Positions 9,016-17,692 of a DNA stretch of 63,000 nucleotides are shown here, one piece after another. Origin of the DNA: Lachnospiraceae bacterium UBA3273. Its GTDB lineage: Bacteria; Bacillota; Clostridia; Lachnospirales; Lachnospiraceae. Positions within the stretch are counted from its first letter, which is position 1, and each line of letters begins with the position of its first letter. The stretch covers positions 1 through 63,000 of the forward strand of contig DEUB01000007.1 in the NCBI GenBank assembly GCA_002362385.1. The letters are read 5' to 3'. The position numbers were made by a program, and so were the translations under genes. The notes below the pieces were generated by a model. It was not told where the DNA came from, made no database searches, and saw nothing but the letters and a program-made list of their open reading frames with translations.

Positions 9016-10287
9016 TTATGCCTCATCAATAGCCTTTCCTATATCATGACGCATATACTTATTTTCAAAGCCGATCCACTCCGTGGCCTCATAAGCCTTG
9101 CTCCTGGCTTCCTTTAGATCCGCGCCTTTGGCGGTTACCCCTAAAACACGGCCCCCGTTTGTAACAAAACCGGCCTCTGTCTTTTTGGTGCCCGCATGGA
9201 ACACAAAATAATCGTCCCTGCCCTCAAATTTTTCCAGTCCGGTAATGGGAAACCCTTTTTCATAAGATACGGGATACCCGTCGGAAGCCAGCACTACACA
9301 TACCGCTGCATTATCCTCAAACTGAAGATCCACTTTATCTAACGTCCCGTCGATACAAGCCTCCACCACTTCGATCATATCGTTTTTCATCCTGGGCAGG
9401 ACCACCTGTGCTTCCGGATCGCCGAATCTGGCATTATATTCCAATACTCTGGGGCCTTTCTCAGTTAGCATAAGTCCGAAGAAAATAACGCCCTTAAATT
9501 CCCTGCCCTCTGCCGCCATGGCGTCTACCGTGGCCTGATAAATATACTTCCTGCAAAATTCATCCACTTCTTCCGTATAAAAGGGGCTCGGCGAAAAAGT
9601 TCCCATTCCGCCGGTATTGAGTCCTTTGTCCCCGTCCATGGCACGCTTATGATCCTGAGCGGAAGACATGATCTTAATGGTCTTGCCGTCCACAAAGGAT
9701 AACACGCTGACTTCCCGTCCCGTCATAAATTCCTCGATTACCATTTTATTTCCGGCAGAACCGAACTTCTTATCCTCCATAATGGACTTGACGCCGTCCC
9801 TTGCCTCTTCTAACGTATTGCAGATCAAAACCCCTTTTCCCAAAGCCAGGCCGTCGGCCTTTAATACAATAGGGAAAGAAGCCTGTTCCAGATACGCCAG
9901 CGCTTTTTCGGGGTCGTCAAAATTTTCATAGGCAGCAGTGGGAATATTGTACTTTTTCATCAGGTCTTTGGAAAACGCCTTACTACCTTCCAAGATGGCC
10001 GCATTCTTCCTCGGTCCGAAGGTACGGATGCCCGCCGCCTCCAACTCGTCTACAAGACCTCCCACCAATGGATCGTCCATGCCTACAATGGTCAAATCTA
10101 TGCTTTTCTCTTTTGCAAAGGCAACGATCTTGTCAAATTCCATGGCTCCGATAGGAACACACTGTGCGACCTCTCCGATTCCTGCATTCCCCGGCGCGCA
10201 GTAGATTTCATCCACCCTGGGGCTTTTCTTTACACACATGGCGATTGCATGCTCTCTTCCGCCGCTTCCCACTATCAGTACTTTCAT
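9016..10287 (-). CDS. purD: Phosphoribosylamine-glycine ligase
   Basis: PurD joins glycine to 5-phosphoribosylamine using ATP, the second step of purine synthesis. The 423 residues are full length. The N-terminal part begins with the nucleotide-binding-like MKVLIVGSGGREHAIA. An ATP-grasp domain follows, with LKADGLALGKGV near residue 140, GREVSV, and the late metal/ATP motif EYNARFGDPEAQ near 285. The start follows AAGGAGG. It is the last gene of purE-purM-purN-purD and is followed by a clear terminator. A 170-base spacer with repeats separates it from purN. Confidence 0.98.
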   Translation of the reverse strand: MKVLIVGSGGREHAIAMCVKKSPRVDEIYCAPGNAGIGEVAQCVPIGAMEFDKIVAFAKEKSIDLTIVGMDDPLVGGLVDELEAAGIRTFGPRKNAAILEGSKAFSKDLMKKYNIPTAAYENFDDPEKALAYLEQASFPIVLKADGLALGKGVLICNTLEEARDGVKSIMEDKKFGSAGNKMVIEEFMTGREVSVLSFVDGKTIKIMSSAQDHKRAMDGDKGLNTGGMGTFSPSPFYTEEVDEFCRKYIYQATVDAMAAEGREFKGVIFFGLMLTEKGPRVLEYNARFGDPEAQVVLPRMKNDMIEVVEACIDGTLDKVDLQFEDNAAVCVVLASDGYPVSYEKGFPITGLEKFEGRDDYFVFHAGTKKTEAGFVTNGGRVLGVTAKGADLKEARSKAYEATEWIGFENKYMRHDIGKAIDEA

Positions 10288-10361
10288 ACGTCCTCCTTAT
10301 CACTGATTGATCCTTGTTTGATATTTCTTTGTTATTTTTCCGTTCATTTCTATATTGGGGC

Positions 10362-10428
10362 CATTTGAGCATTCTCTGATCATTGATTATTCCTGCACAT
10401 TTGACCATTCTCTAATCATTGATTACTC
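10362..10428. repeat. Tandem repeat between purN and purD
   Basis: Two 31-base copies (10362-10392 and 10398-10428) start with CATTTGA and share ATCATTGATTA; they differ at three positions. The period is 36 bases. A third, degraded copy overlaps the purN stop codon region (about 10445-10472). Nothing suggests a coding function. Confidence 0.75.
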
Positions 10429-10456
10429 TTTACTGTTTATTATTCTCGAGCATTAG

Positions 10457-11083
10457 TCATTCTTTGATTATCACTTTACCGTCCGCCACACGGATCTTTC
10501 CGTTGGCGATATAATCAATGGCTTGGGGCAGTATCTTCCATTCCGCCTCTTCCATAATCCGCTGCTGTAATGTCTTAGGCGTGTCGTCGGGTTTTACTAA
10601 AACCGCCTTCTGGAAAATAATGGGTCCCGTATCCGTTCCCGCATCCACGAAGTGCACTGTCGCCCCGGAAATCCTTACCCCCCGGGCCAAAGCCCCTTCA
10701 TGGACCTTTAATCCGTAATATCCTACGCCGCAGAACGCCGGTATCAACGAGGGATGAATATTGATGATCCGGTTTTTATAGGCTTCTATCATTTCCGCCG
10801 GAATGGTCACGAGATATCCCGCCAATACGATCAGGTCGGGAACCAGTTCGCGAACCTTTCCAAGTAAAGCCTTATGGAAGGCCCCCCTGTCCTCATAATC
10901 CTTAGGGGAGATGCAAAATGCCGGAATTCCCGCTTTCCTTGCTCTCTCTAAAGCAAAAGCATTCTGATTATTGCTGATCACCCCTGTGATCTTCGCATTG
11001 GTAATCTCTCCCTTTTCCATGGCGTCCATAACCGCCTGCAGATTAGTCCCTCCGCCGGATACGCAAACAACCAACTTTAACAT
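10457..11083 (-). CDS. purN: Phosphoribosylglycinamide formyltransferase
   Basis: PurN transfers a formyl group from 10-formyltetrahydrofolate to GAR in purine synthesis. 208 residues, full length. The glycine-rich start VCVSGGGTNLQA, the catalytic segment INIHPSLIPAF near residue 108 and the folate-site segment DAGTDTGPII near 148 are all present. The segment after HPSL (CGVGYYGLKVHE) differs from the enterobacterial enzyme, but I recall such a form in clostridial PurN. The ATG overlaps the end of purM by 7 bases, which points to coupled translation. Confidence 0.97.
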   Translation of the reverse strand: MLKLVVCVSGGGTNLQAVMDAMEKGEITNAKITGVISNNQNAFALERARKAGIPAFCISPKDYEDRGAFHKALLGKVRELVPDLIVLAGYLVTIPAEMIEAYKNRIINIHPSLIPAFCGVGYYGLKVHEGALARGVRISGATVHFVDAGTDTGPIIFQKAVLVKPDDTPKTLQQRIMEEAEWKILPQAIDYIANGKIRVADGKVIIKE

Positions 11084-12102
11084 AATTTAACACCCTTTTC
11101 TCCTGCTTCCACGTTACCGATCACATAAGGTTCTTCTCCTGCCGCCTTTATGGCTTCCATGGTTTTGTCCACATCCTCAGGATCCACAGCAAGGACCATA
11201 CCGATTCCCATATTATAGGTGTTATACATCATCTTTTCTTCAATTCCGCCCTTTTTTTGTAAAAGCCTGAAAACGGGAGGCACCTCATAGCTGTCCTTCT
11301 TTACCGACGCGCATACGCCTTCCGGCAGCATACGTGGAATGTTCTCATAAAATCCGCCGCCGGTAATGTGGCTGCAGCCTTTCAGAACGACTCCTGCCTC
11401 TTTTACGCTCTTTAATGCTTTTACATAGATCTTGGTAGGCGCGATCAGAGCCTCTCCCAAGGTCTTTCCCAGTTCATCATAATATGTATTGAGGCTCTCC
11501 TTCGTCATTTCAAACACTTTTCTCACAAGGGAAAAACCGTTGCTGTGTATACCGGAGCTTGCCATTCCGATCAAAACGTCTCCGGGCTTAATGTCCGTCC
11601 CTGTGATCAGATCCTTTTCATCCACTACGCCTACCGCAAAGCCGGCAAGATCATATTCATCCTCCGGATAAAAGCCCGGCATTTCCGCAGTCTCCCCGCC
11701 GATCAGAGCCGCTCCCGACTGCTTGCAGCCCTCTGCAACGCCCTTAACGATATCGGCGATCTTCTCGGGAATATTTTTCCCGCAGGCAATGTAATCCAGG
11801 AAAAACAAGGGTTCTCCGCCTGCGCAGGCAATGTCGTTTACACACATGGCCACACAGTCGATTCCCACGCTGTCATGCTTATCCATCAAAAAAGCCAGCT
11901 TTAATTTGGTTCCTACCCCGTCCGTACCGGAAACCAGCGTAGGCTTTTCCATATTTTTAAAGCTTTCCATGGAAAAGGCTCCCGAAAAACCTCCAAGGCC
12001 TCCTAATACCTCCGGCCTCATGGTCTCTCTCACATGCTTTTTCATCAGTTCAACGGACTTATACCCCGCTTCAATATCAACGCCTGCTTTTTTATAATCC
12101 AT
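11077..12102 (-). CDS. purM: Phosphoribosylformylglycinamidine cyclo-ligase (AIR synthase)
   Basis: PurM closes the imidazole ring of AIR with ATP. 341 residues, normal length. It has the family start MDYKKAGVDIEAGYK, the loop SGTDGVGTKLKLAF near residue 58, the motif CVNDIACAGGEPLFFLDY near 90 and GETAEMPGFY near 140. The ATG follows GAGGAG. It lies 58 bases after purE and overlaps purN. Confidence 0.98.
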   Translation of the reverse strand: MDYKKAGVDIEAGYKSVELMKKHVRETMRPEVLGGLGGFSGAFSMESFKNMEKPTLVSGTDGVGTKLKLAFLMDKHDSVGIDCVAMCVNDIACAGGEPLFFLDYIACGKNIPEKIADIVKGVAEGCKQSGAALIGGETAEMPGFYPEDEYDLAGFAVGVVDEKDLITGTDIKPGDVLIGMASSGIHSNGFSLVRKVFEMTKESLNTYYDELGKTLGEALIAPTKIYVKALKSVKEAGVVLKGCSHITGGGFYENIPRMLPEGVCASVKKDSYEVPPVFRLLQKKGGIEEKMMYNTYNMGIGMVLAVDPEDVDKTMEAIKAAGEEPYVIGNVEAGEKGVKLC

Positions 12103-12160
12103 TCTGATTTCTCCTCGTCTTGTTTTTCTTTATTTATAATCTGTTTCATTTATAATTCCC

Positions 12161-12667
12161 TTATTTGGAATAATTTTTGTATCCGACTTCCTGAAGCTTT
12201 GCATCCTTTGCCATGACCTGCTCTTTAAGGCCGGCGGAATAATCCTTTAACCTATCGAGCAGCGCCCCGTCCGAAACGGCCAGGATCTTTGCCGCTAAAA
12301 GCCCTGCATTGGCTCCCCCGTTAATGGCCACTGTGGCAACGGGAATTCCCGAAGGCATCTGGACAATGGAATAGAGGGAATCCCTGCCTCCCAAAGAGGT
12401 CGTATGCATGGGAATGCCGATGACAGGCATCGGAAAAATCGCTGCGCACATGCCGGGCAGATGGGCCGCCATGCCTGCTCCTGCAATGATAACCTTGAAT
12501 CCCTTTTCCTCCGCGCTCTTTGCATATTCAAAAAACACATCCGGCTCCCTGTGTGCGGAAATAATCTTCATTTCATAAGAAACTCCCAGCTTCTCTAAAA
12601 TATCCGCCGCTTTACTCATAACGGGCATATCCGAGTCGCTGCCCATAACAATACCTACTTGTGCCAT
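12161..12667 (-). CDS. purE: N5-carboxyaminoimidazole ribonucleotide mutase, class I
   Basis: PurE moves the carboxyl group of N5-CAIR to give CAIR. The sequence shows MGSDSDMPVM, the active-site stretch SAHREPD and the glycine-rich AGAGMAAHLPGM, typical of class I PurE. The frame is open to 12691, but the ATG at 12667 has AAGGAGAGG 8 bases upstream and gives the usual length of about 168 residues. It is the first gene of the pur block. A PurK partner is not in the window, and neither are purC, purF, purH or purL. Confidence 0.96.
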   Translation of the reverse strand: MAQVGIVMGSDSDMPVMSKAADILEKLGVSYEMKIISAHREPDVFFEYAKSAEEKGFKVIIAGAGMAAHLPGMCAAIFPMPVIGIPMHTTSLGGRDSLYSIVQMPSGIPVATVAINGGANAGLLAAKILAVSDGALLDRLKDYSAGLKEQVMAKDAKLQEVGYKNYSK

Positions 12668-12780
12668 AAAACCTCTCCTTATCTTCATCAATCATAACAG
12701 CTTATCCAAACTGTTTTTAAATATACCGTTTATAGTTTACAAGAAATAAAAAGCATGTGCAACTGTTTTGCAAAATTTCC

Positions 12781-12822
12781 ATTCCCCGTCATATTTTCAT
12801 TCCCCTTCACATTTTCATTCCC
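12781..12822. repeat. 18-bp tandem repeat at the 3' end of the aminopeptidase gene
   Basis: On the plus strand ATTCCCC begins at 12781, 12799 and 12817. The first two 18-base units differ at two positions; the third is cut short by the coding sequence. On the minus strand the first repeat unit contains the aminopeptidase stop codon. Confidence 0.75.
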
Positions 12823-14878
12823 CGAAGGCCTCGTTGAGCATTTCCGTTCCCGGCAGCACGAACCTGCCCTTTTCAATAAAGGATATTTCCTCTCCCTCCG
12901 CCGTCACGCCGTACAGGCGCAAAAGCTCGTCATAGGGGATCGTAATATCCGTATGGCACTGGAAATATGCCTTATCCTTATTTTCCTCATCCTTCCTCAA
13001 GATGGAAACCTCATTGTCCCTGGCTATGATCTCCTTTCCGTCGGGATTATATACCGCCACATCTTCCCCATGGGAATAACAGGTATCTCCCACCGCAAAA
13101 TGGGGACCCGTCTTTTCGGCGATCAGGATGGGAAGCTTATCCTCAATGCCGTATTTTCTTCCCATAACATAGGCAGCAGTATTGGTCCCTATGGCAAACT
13201 CTCCCATTGGGATAGAGTTGTGATGCTGTAAAATATGATCCTTGACATATTTCCGGTTCTGTTCTTCATCCTCATAATTGGTACAGCCATAGGCTTTTAT
13301 CATGCCGTCTCCAAAAGTAATCTCCAGATTTTCATAGGATAAATCCCTTAAATAGACCTTTTTTACATGCAAAAGTCCTTCTGTTCCCTTTAAGACGGGG
13401 GAAGTAAACACCTCCCCTACGGGAATATTCACATCCGCCACGCAATTCTCAAACTTGGTCATCCTGTGGGGATCATCAAGTTTACATAACTCGATCTTCA
13501 AATCGGTCCTGTTTCCATTCATGCCCAGCACGCGGACATACTCGCACCTGTCAAGGGCGTCGATCATAAGCTGCTGCACATTTTCATACTCCTCATAAGG
13601 AAGAGTATTCAGTGTGATGGTATCCTTCATGATCTCCCTGTAATCTTTCCCGATCTCAGGAATGGGATAAGCAATGATCGTATAGCTCCTTTCCTCCCCC
13701 GGTATATAGGAATTTATGATCTTTCCCGACTCCGCCGCAAAATATACCGAAAGCTTTTGCTGCTTTTCACTTAAGCTTAAGGCTTCCGGCTTGTCCGCAG
13801 GTAAAAAGTCCTTCTCCCCGAACACCTCGATCCATGCCGGTCCGCCATGCTTAGCCGAAATATCTTCATATTTGATATAAGCCTCCTTCAAGGCCTCCAG
13901 CTTCCGGTTAACAAGCCTTTTATCAAGAAAGAGCGCGTCATCCTCCCTGTGGTCATACTCAAACTGTCTGTTCGGGCTGCTGCTGTAATATCCGTTTACC
14001 CCGGTTCCCCGTTTATGAAAAATGCTGTGGGAATTCCGCATCAGGGTAGGCTGCAAGCCCATCCCTTCAAAATTTTCAATGGCTCTTTTTACCACCCTTT
14101 CGAATCCTATGGGATAGATGATGTTTACCACTTTCTTTTTGGACAGATCCTTATTTCCTTTTATAAATCCGATGCGGTAGCCTTCCGTATAAGTGTCCGC
14201 CATCTTTCCGATTTCCTCTACGGACATTTCATTTAAAAGCTTTACCGTCTCAATCTGGTTATCCGTAATATATTCCCCGTAACGGTATAAATAACCGGGA
14301 TCCGACAGATCGGCTTCCATGATCAGACGATAAGCGAAATCAAAGGAGGGCTCCACCTTCTCTCCCACTCTTTTTTCCGTTTCCACGTCCATGTAGTCGT
14401 ATACAAAATAATAACAGCATTCCCTGACGCTTTCATAAGCCGCCTTTTCATCCCATTCCTGCTCATACTCCGCAAAAATACAGTATATTTCCACAAACCA
14501 CTCCATACGGATCAGGATTTCAAAGAGATCCTCTTCGGCCGCATAAGGAGGCAGGGAAAACATTTCCCCGTATACAAAGGAAAGAAGCCGCCCCCAGTCC
14601 TTTCCCATAAGACCGGCCGCATAAGCAGGATCGGCATACGAATTTGCATAACGGTCTTCCGACAGCTCTCCATACAGCCTGCGACAGGCCTCCTCATTCC
14701 ATATCTTCTCTTCCTTTAAATCCTTCTTTTGCCTTTCTGCCGTTTTTTTATAAATTTCCGCAATTTCCAAAAGAAAAGAAGCCACCTGCACAAAGTAGCT
14801 TCCAAAAGGTTCCTTTAACTGCGGCTCTGATCCTATTTCTTTGATTCTCTCCACACATAAACTAAATCTTTCTTCCAT
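12815..14878 (-). CDS. M29-family (AmpS/AmpT-type) aminopeptidase with long N-terminal extension
   Basis: The C-terminal half (from about residue 330) carries the dinuclear metal ligands of M29 leucyl aminopeptidases in the right order: Glu in GEVFTSP, Glu in MGEFAIGTNT, His in GPHFAVGD, Tyr in DTCY, and His/Asp in CHTDITIP. It should therefore cleave N-terminal residues from peptides in the cytoplasm. At 687 residues it is much longer than the classic enzymes of about 410. The first 300 or so residues form a helical, acidic domain I cannot assign. The start codon overlaps the stop of the upstream small membrane protein by one base, so translation is probably coupled. Confidence 0.88.
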   Translation of the reverse strand: MEERFSLCVERIKEIGSEPQLKEPFGSYFVQVASFLLEIAEIYKKTAERQKKDLKEEKIWNEEACRRLYGELSEDRYANSYADPAYAAGLMGKDWGRLLSFVYGEMFSLPPYAAEEDLFEILIRMEWFVEIYCIFAEYEQEWDEKAAYESVRECCYYFVYDYMDVETEKRVGEKVEPSFDFAYRLIMEADLSDPGYLYRYGEYITDNQIETVKLLNEMSVEEIGKMADTYTEGYRIGFIKGNKDLSKKKVVNIIYPIGFERVVKRAIENFEGMGLQPTLMRNSHSIFHKRGTGVNGYYSSSPNRQFEYDHREDDALFLDKRLVNRKLEALKEAYIKYEDISAKHGGPAWIEVFGEKDFLPADKPEALSLSEKQQKLSVYFAAESGKIINSYIPGEERSYTIIAYPIPEIGKDYREIMKDTITLNTLPYEEYENVQQLMIDALDRCEYVRVLGMNGNRTDLKIELCKLDDPHRMTKFENCVADVNIPVGEVFTSPVLKGTEGLLHVKKVYLRDLSYENLEITFGDGMIKAYGCTNYEDEEQNRKYVKDHILQHHNSIPMGEFAIGTNTAAYVMGRKYGIEDKLPILIAEKTGPHFAVGDTCYSHGEDVAVYNPDGKEIIARDNEVSILRKDEENKDKAYFQCHTDITIPYDELLRLYGVTAEGEEISFIEKGRFVLPGTEMLNEAFGE

Positions 14879-15198
14879 CAGATACCATTCACTCCTAAAT
14901 ACAAAATAAATCCTACAAAAGCAATCACAAGGGTGTTGAAAACCAGCCCCAGATTAGGGAAAAAGTAAAACTTATCCTTCTCCACCCGGGCCATAATGCC
15001 GAGAATCTCTCCGATCAGGGAAAACAGCAGGGCAAAAACAGCCGCCGCCCCCAGCTTGGGATTCATTGCGCCCTCCTCATGATAGGATATGTATATGATA
15101 AGACAGACGGACACAAAAGAAATGATCCCCAGAGCGGCGGACGCCTTTCCCCTGTCCGAATGACTTTTATTTGTAAACATATAACTTTTTCTGCGCAT
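14878..15198 (-). CDS. Small membrane protein, DUF6142-like
   Basis: 106 residues with three predicted membrane helices (about 23-38, 50-70 and 82-103) after a basic, Ser-rich N-terminus. I associate it with the DUF6142 family from its length and layout; no function is known. The ribosome binding site (GGGA) is weak, and Met7 is an alternative start without a better site. It lies between a 50-residue membrane protein and the aminopeptidase. Confidence 0.75.
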   Translation of the reverse strand: MRRKSYMFTNKSHSDRGKASAALGIISFVSVCLIIYISYHEEGAMNPKLGAAAVFALLFSLIGEILGIMARVEKDKFYFFPNLGLVFNTLVIAFVGFILYLGVNGI

Positions 15199-15209
15199 CT
15201 TTTTATTCC

Positions 15210-15362
15210 CTAAAAGATCAGTCTGGATTTACCGGCTAAAAGCTTGGCGCCGCTGATGATCAAAAGCACCCCTGCCGCAATTCCCGCTGCAATGGTAATA
15301 ATGCCGATCGTAATATTTAATGCCCCGGAATTTGTCATTGTCTTGTAAACTCTTTCTTCCAT
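15210..15362 (-). CDS. 50-residue single-helix membrane protein
   Basis: A short gene between pyrE and the DUF6142-like gene. ATG at 15362 has AAGGAG 8 bases upstream and the frame ends with TAG at 15210. The product begins MEERVYKTMTNSG, has one long hydrophobic helix (about residues 15-40, rich in Ile, Ala and Gly) and ends in a basic KLLAGKSRLIF tail. The good ribosome binding site, tight packing (18 bases after pyrE's upstream neighbour boundary, 11 bases before the next gene) and clear membrane pattern argue that it is real. Function unknown. Confidence 0.75.
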   Translation of the reverse strand: MEERVYKTMTNSGALNITIGIITIAAGIAAGVLLIISGAKLLAGKSRLIF

Positions 15363-15380
15363 ACCATCTCTCCTTTTTTT

Positions 15381-16055
15381 CTATTTTACACCGTACTGTT
15401 CATAATATGCATCGATCGCCGCCTTTAAATCGTCGTCGATATATACCCTGCCCTTATAAGGCCTGTTATACAGATGCTCCACCACTTCCTTCATGGTCAC
15501 AATGGCTGTTGTCTCCATTCCGTAAGTTTCTGAGATTTCACTCAGGGCGCTTTTTTCTCCCTTTCCTCTCTCGCACCTGTCCACACTGACCACCAATCCG
15601 CATACCGTTACGTTTCCCTGGGCCTTGATGATGGGAAGGGTTTCCCCGATGGAAGTTCCCGCCGTGGTAACATCCTCGATCAACAGCACCTTGTCGCCAT
15701 CCTCAATGGGACTTCCTAAAAGTATGCCCTTATCGCCGTGGTCTTTTACTTCCTTCCTGTTGGAACAGTATTTAATATCTTTCCCATACAGATCGCTGAT
15801 CGCCATGGTGGCGGCTACCGTTAAGGGAATCCCTTTGTATGCCGGTCCGAACAGCACATCAAAATCCAGCCCGAATTTGTCATGGATGGCTTTGGCATAA
15901 TACTCGCCTAACTTCTTTAACTGCCCTCCGGTACGGTAGAAACCCGTATTGACAAAGAAGGGGGTCTTACGTCCGCTTTTTGTAACAAAATCCCCGAATT
16001 TTAATACGCTGCAGTCTACCATAAATTCTATAAATTCCTGTTTATACTGTTCCAT
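15381..16055 (-). CDS. pyrE: Orotate phosphoribosyltransferase
   Basis: PyrE makes orotidine 5'-phosphate from orotate and PRPP. 224 residues. The PRPP-binding motif VLLIEDVTTAGTSIGE is near residue 122, and the flexible-loop lysines are in YCSNRKEVKDHGDKG near 96. The ATG has GGAG 12 bases upstream. It lies in the same gene string as pyrF, with the rubredoxin-linked oxidoreductase between them; the pyrB, pyrC and pyrD genes are not here. Confidence 0.98.
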   Translation of the reverse strand: MEQYKQEFIEFMVDCSVLKFGDFVTKSGRKTPFFVNTGFYRTGGQLKKLGEYYAKAIHDKFGLDFDVLFGPAYKGIPLTVAATMAISDLYGKDIKYCSNRKEVKDHGDKGILLGSPIEDGDKVLLIEDVTTAGTSIGETLPIIKAQGNVTVCGLVVSVDRCERGKGEKSALSEISETYGMETTAIVTMKEVVEHLYNRPYKGRVYIDDDLKAAIDAYYEQYGVK

Positions 16056-16189
16056 TTTTTAATTTTCTCCTTCATAACGGGCATTCGCGCCCTTCCTTCA
16101 TGCTCTACTTTTATATTATCCTTTAATAATATCCCCAGGACCGTTCTCCCGTATCCTTCCTTTTCCGGACAGGTCTTCAGACACCCGGC

Positions 16190-17611
16190 TCAGGCATGGG
16201 GGATATTTGTAAATTCGGAAATCTCCCTGCTTACGGTTACCAGATCGTCAACAGACAGATCATGAACGTTTCCATGGCCCGTAATCCTCGCAAAGGTCTT
16301 TAATTCCTCCTTTGTTACGTTTAAATAATTTGCCACACGTTTTGCCGCCTGCTCTACCTTGAGCCTTTCCCTTAGTTCGGGATTCTGGGTGGCAATGCCG
16401 ACAGGACAGTTGCCCGAACCGCAGATCCGGTACTGCTGGCATGCGGCCGCTATCAGAGCCGCGCTGGCTACCGCTACTGCATCCGCGCCCATGGCGAGAG
16501 CCTTTGCAGCATCTGCGGATATGCGTAAGCCGCCGGTAATCACAAGGGATATGTCGGAACGGACGGAATCCAGATATTTTCTTGCCCGGTACAGTGCATA
16601 TATGGTAGGAACGGTAGTCGCTTCCCTTAAGAATAAGGGGCTTGATCCCGTTGCGCCGCCTCTGCCGTCAATGGTAATAAAATCCGGCTCCGCATAAACG
16701 CAGTACTCTAAATCCCGTTCAATCCTTCCTGCAGCAATTTTAATGCCTATGGGCCTTCCGTCAGAACGGTTCCGCAGCATGGAGACCATATCCTTCAAAT
16801 CTTCCCTGGAATTTAACTCCGGAAACTTACTGGGGCTTTGCACATCCTCTCCCGGATTTTTCCCCCGAAGCCTTGCGATTTCCTCCGTTACCTTTTCTCC
16901 CGGCAGATGACCGCCCATACCCGGCTTTGTGCCCTGGCCGATCTTGATCTCAATGGCATCCGCCCGGCGCAGGTTTTCATCTGTAACGCTGTATTTATTG
17001 GGAATATATTCAAATATGTATTTATATGCAGCCTCTCTTTCTTCCGGCAGAATACCGCCCTCTCCGCTGCACATAGCCGTTTTGGCCATTGCCGAACCCT
17101 TTGCAAGGGCAACCTTGATCTCCTTGGACAAAGCCCCGAAAGACATATGCGAAACATACACAGGGTTTTCCAAAACCATGGGTTTCTTGGCATGTTTACC
17201 GATGACCGTCATCGTGTTAACGGGGTCTTCCTCATCAAGGGGCGGCGGATTTAACTGCGCTCCCAGAAAAAGAATATCGTCCCATGAAGGCATGGGCATC
17301 TTTGTTCCCATTGCGCCGCCGATGGTCTTGCCTGTTACTGCCATCTGATGGATCTCCTCCATATAACGGCATGATTCATCTATACGGTAAAAGCGCTTAT
17401 CATAGCTTAAATCCTCCAAAGCGCCTTCTTCCTTTTCATCCGTTTCTTTGCCATCCTCAGCCGTCTTTCCGTCAGCCTCTCTCATATCAAGCGTTTCCTC
17501 ATTGGCTTCTTCCCTGAATTTTGACCCCGGCTGATGGCAGACGGGGCATTCATCCGGCGCCTGCTCGCCCTCACAGGTATAACCGCAGACTGTACATACA
17601 AATTTCTTCAT
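16190..17611 (-). CDS. Rubredoxin-glutamate synthase-like FMN oxidoreductase
   Basis: 473 residues. The N-terminus is a rubredoxin-type iron site (CTVCGY and CPVCH, residues 5-30). After an acidic linker comes the FMN-binding alpha/beta barrel of the GltB large-subunit type, with YVSHMSFGALSKE near 155, KIGQGTKPGMGGHLPG near 235, TIDGRGGATGSSP near 315, and a cysteine cluster CRICGSGNCPVGIATQ near 395, probably an iron-sulfur site. There is no glutaminase domain. It may be an electron-transferring glutamate-synthase-like enzyme; the substrate is not proven. The frame is open to 17644, but ATG 17611 directly starts the rubredoxin fold and is preceded by AAGGAGAGGG. It sits between pyrF and pyrE. 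Confidence 0.88.
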   Translation of the reverse strand: MKKFVCTVCGYTCEGEQAPDECPVCHQPGSKFREEANEETLDMREADGKTAEDGKETDEKEEGALEDLSYDKRFYRIDESCRYMEEIHQMAVTGKTIGGAMGTKMPMPSWDDILFLGAQLNPPPLDEEDPVNTMTVIGKHAKKPMVLENPVYVSHMSFGALSKEIKVALAKGSAMAKTAMCSGEGGILPEEREAAYKYIFEYIPNKYSVTDENLRRADAIEIKIGQGTKPGMGGHLPGEKVTEEIARLRGKNPGEDVQSPSKFPELNSREDLKDMVSMLRNRSDGRPIGIKIAAGRIERDLEYCVYAEPDFITIDGRGGATGSSPLFLREATTVPTIYALYRARKYLDSVRSDISLVITGGLRISADAAKALAMGADAVAVASAALIAAACQQYRICGSGNCPVGIATQNPELRERLKVEQAAKRVANYLNVTKEELKTFARITGHGNVHDLSVDDLVTVSREISEFTNIPHA

Positions 17612-17692
17612 AGGCTTTCCCTCTCCTTCTCTTATTTTTGTCATATACCCGGTACGGACACAGCCGCCCGGTCAGTACGTAATGCTGATTTC

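Noticed and set aside
10208..10408. 66-residue frame between purN and purD
   Set aside because: It overlaps the purD start in another frame and consists of the intergenic repeats.
17380..17400. AAAGCGCTTA, like a catabolite-repression (cre) site
   Set aside because: It lies inside the oxidoreductase coding region, far from any promoter.
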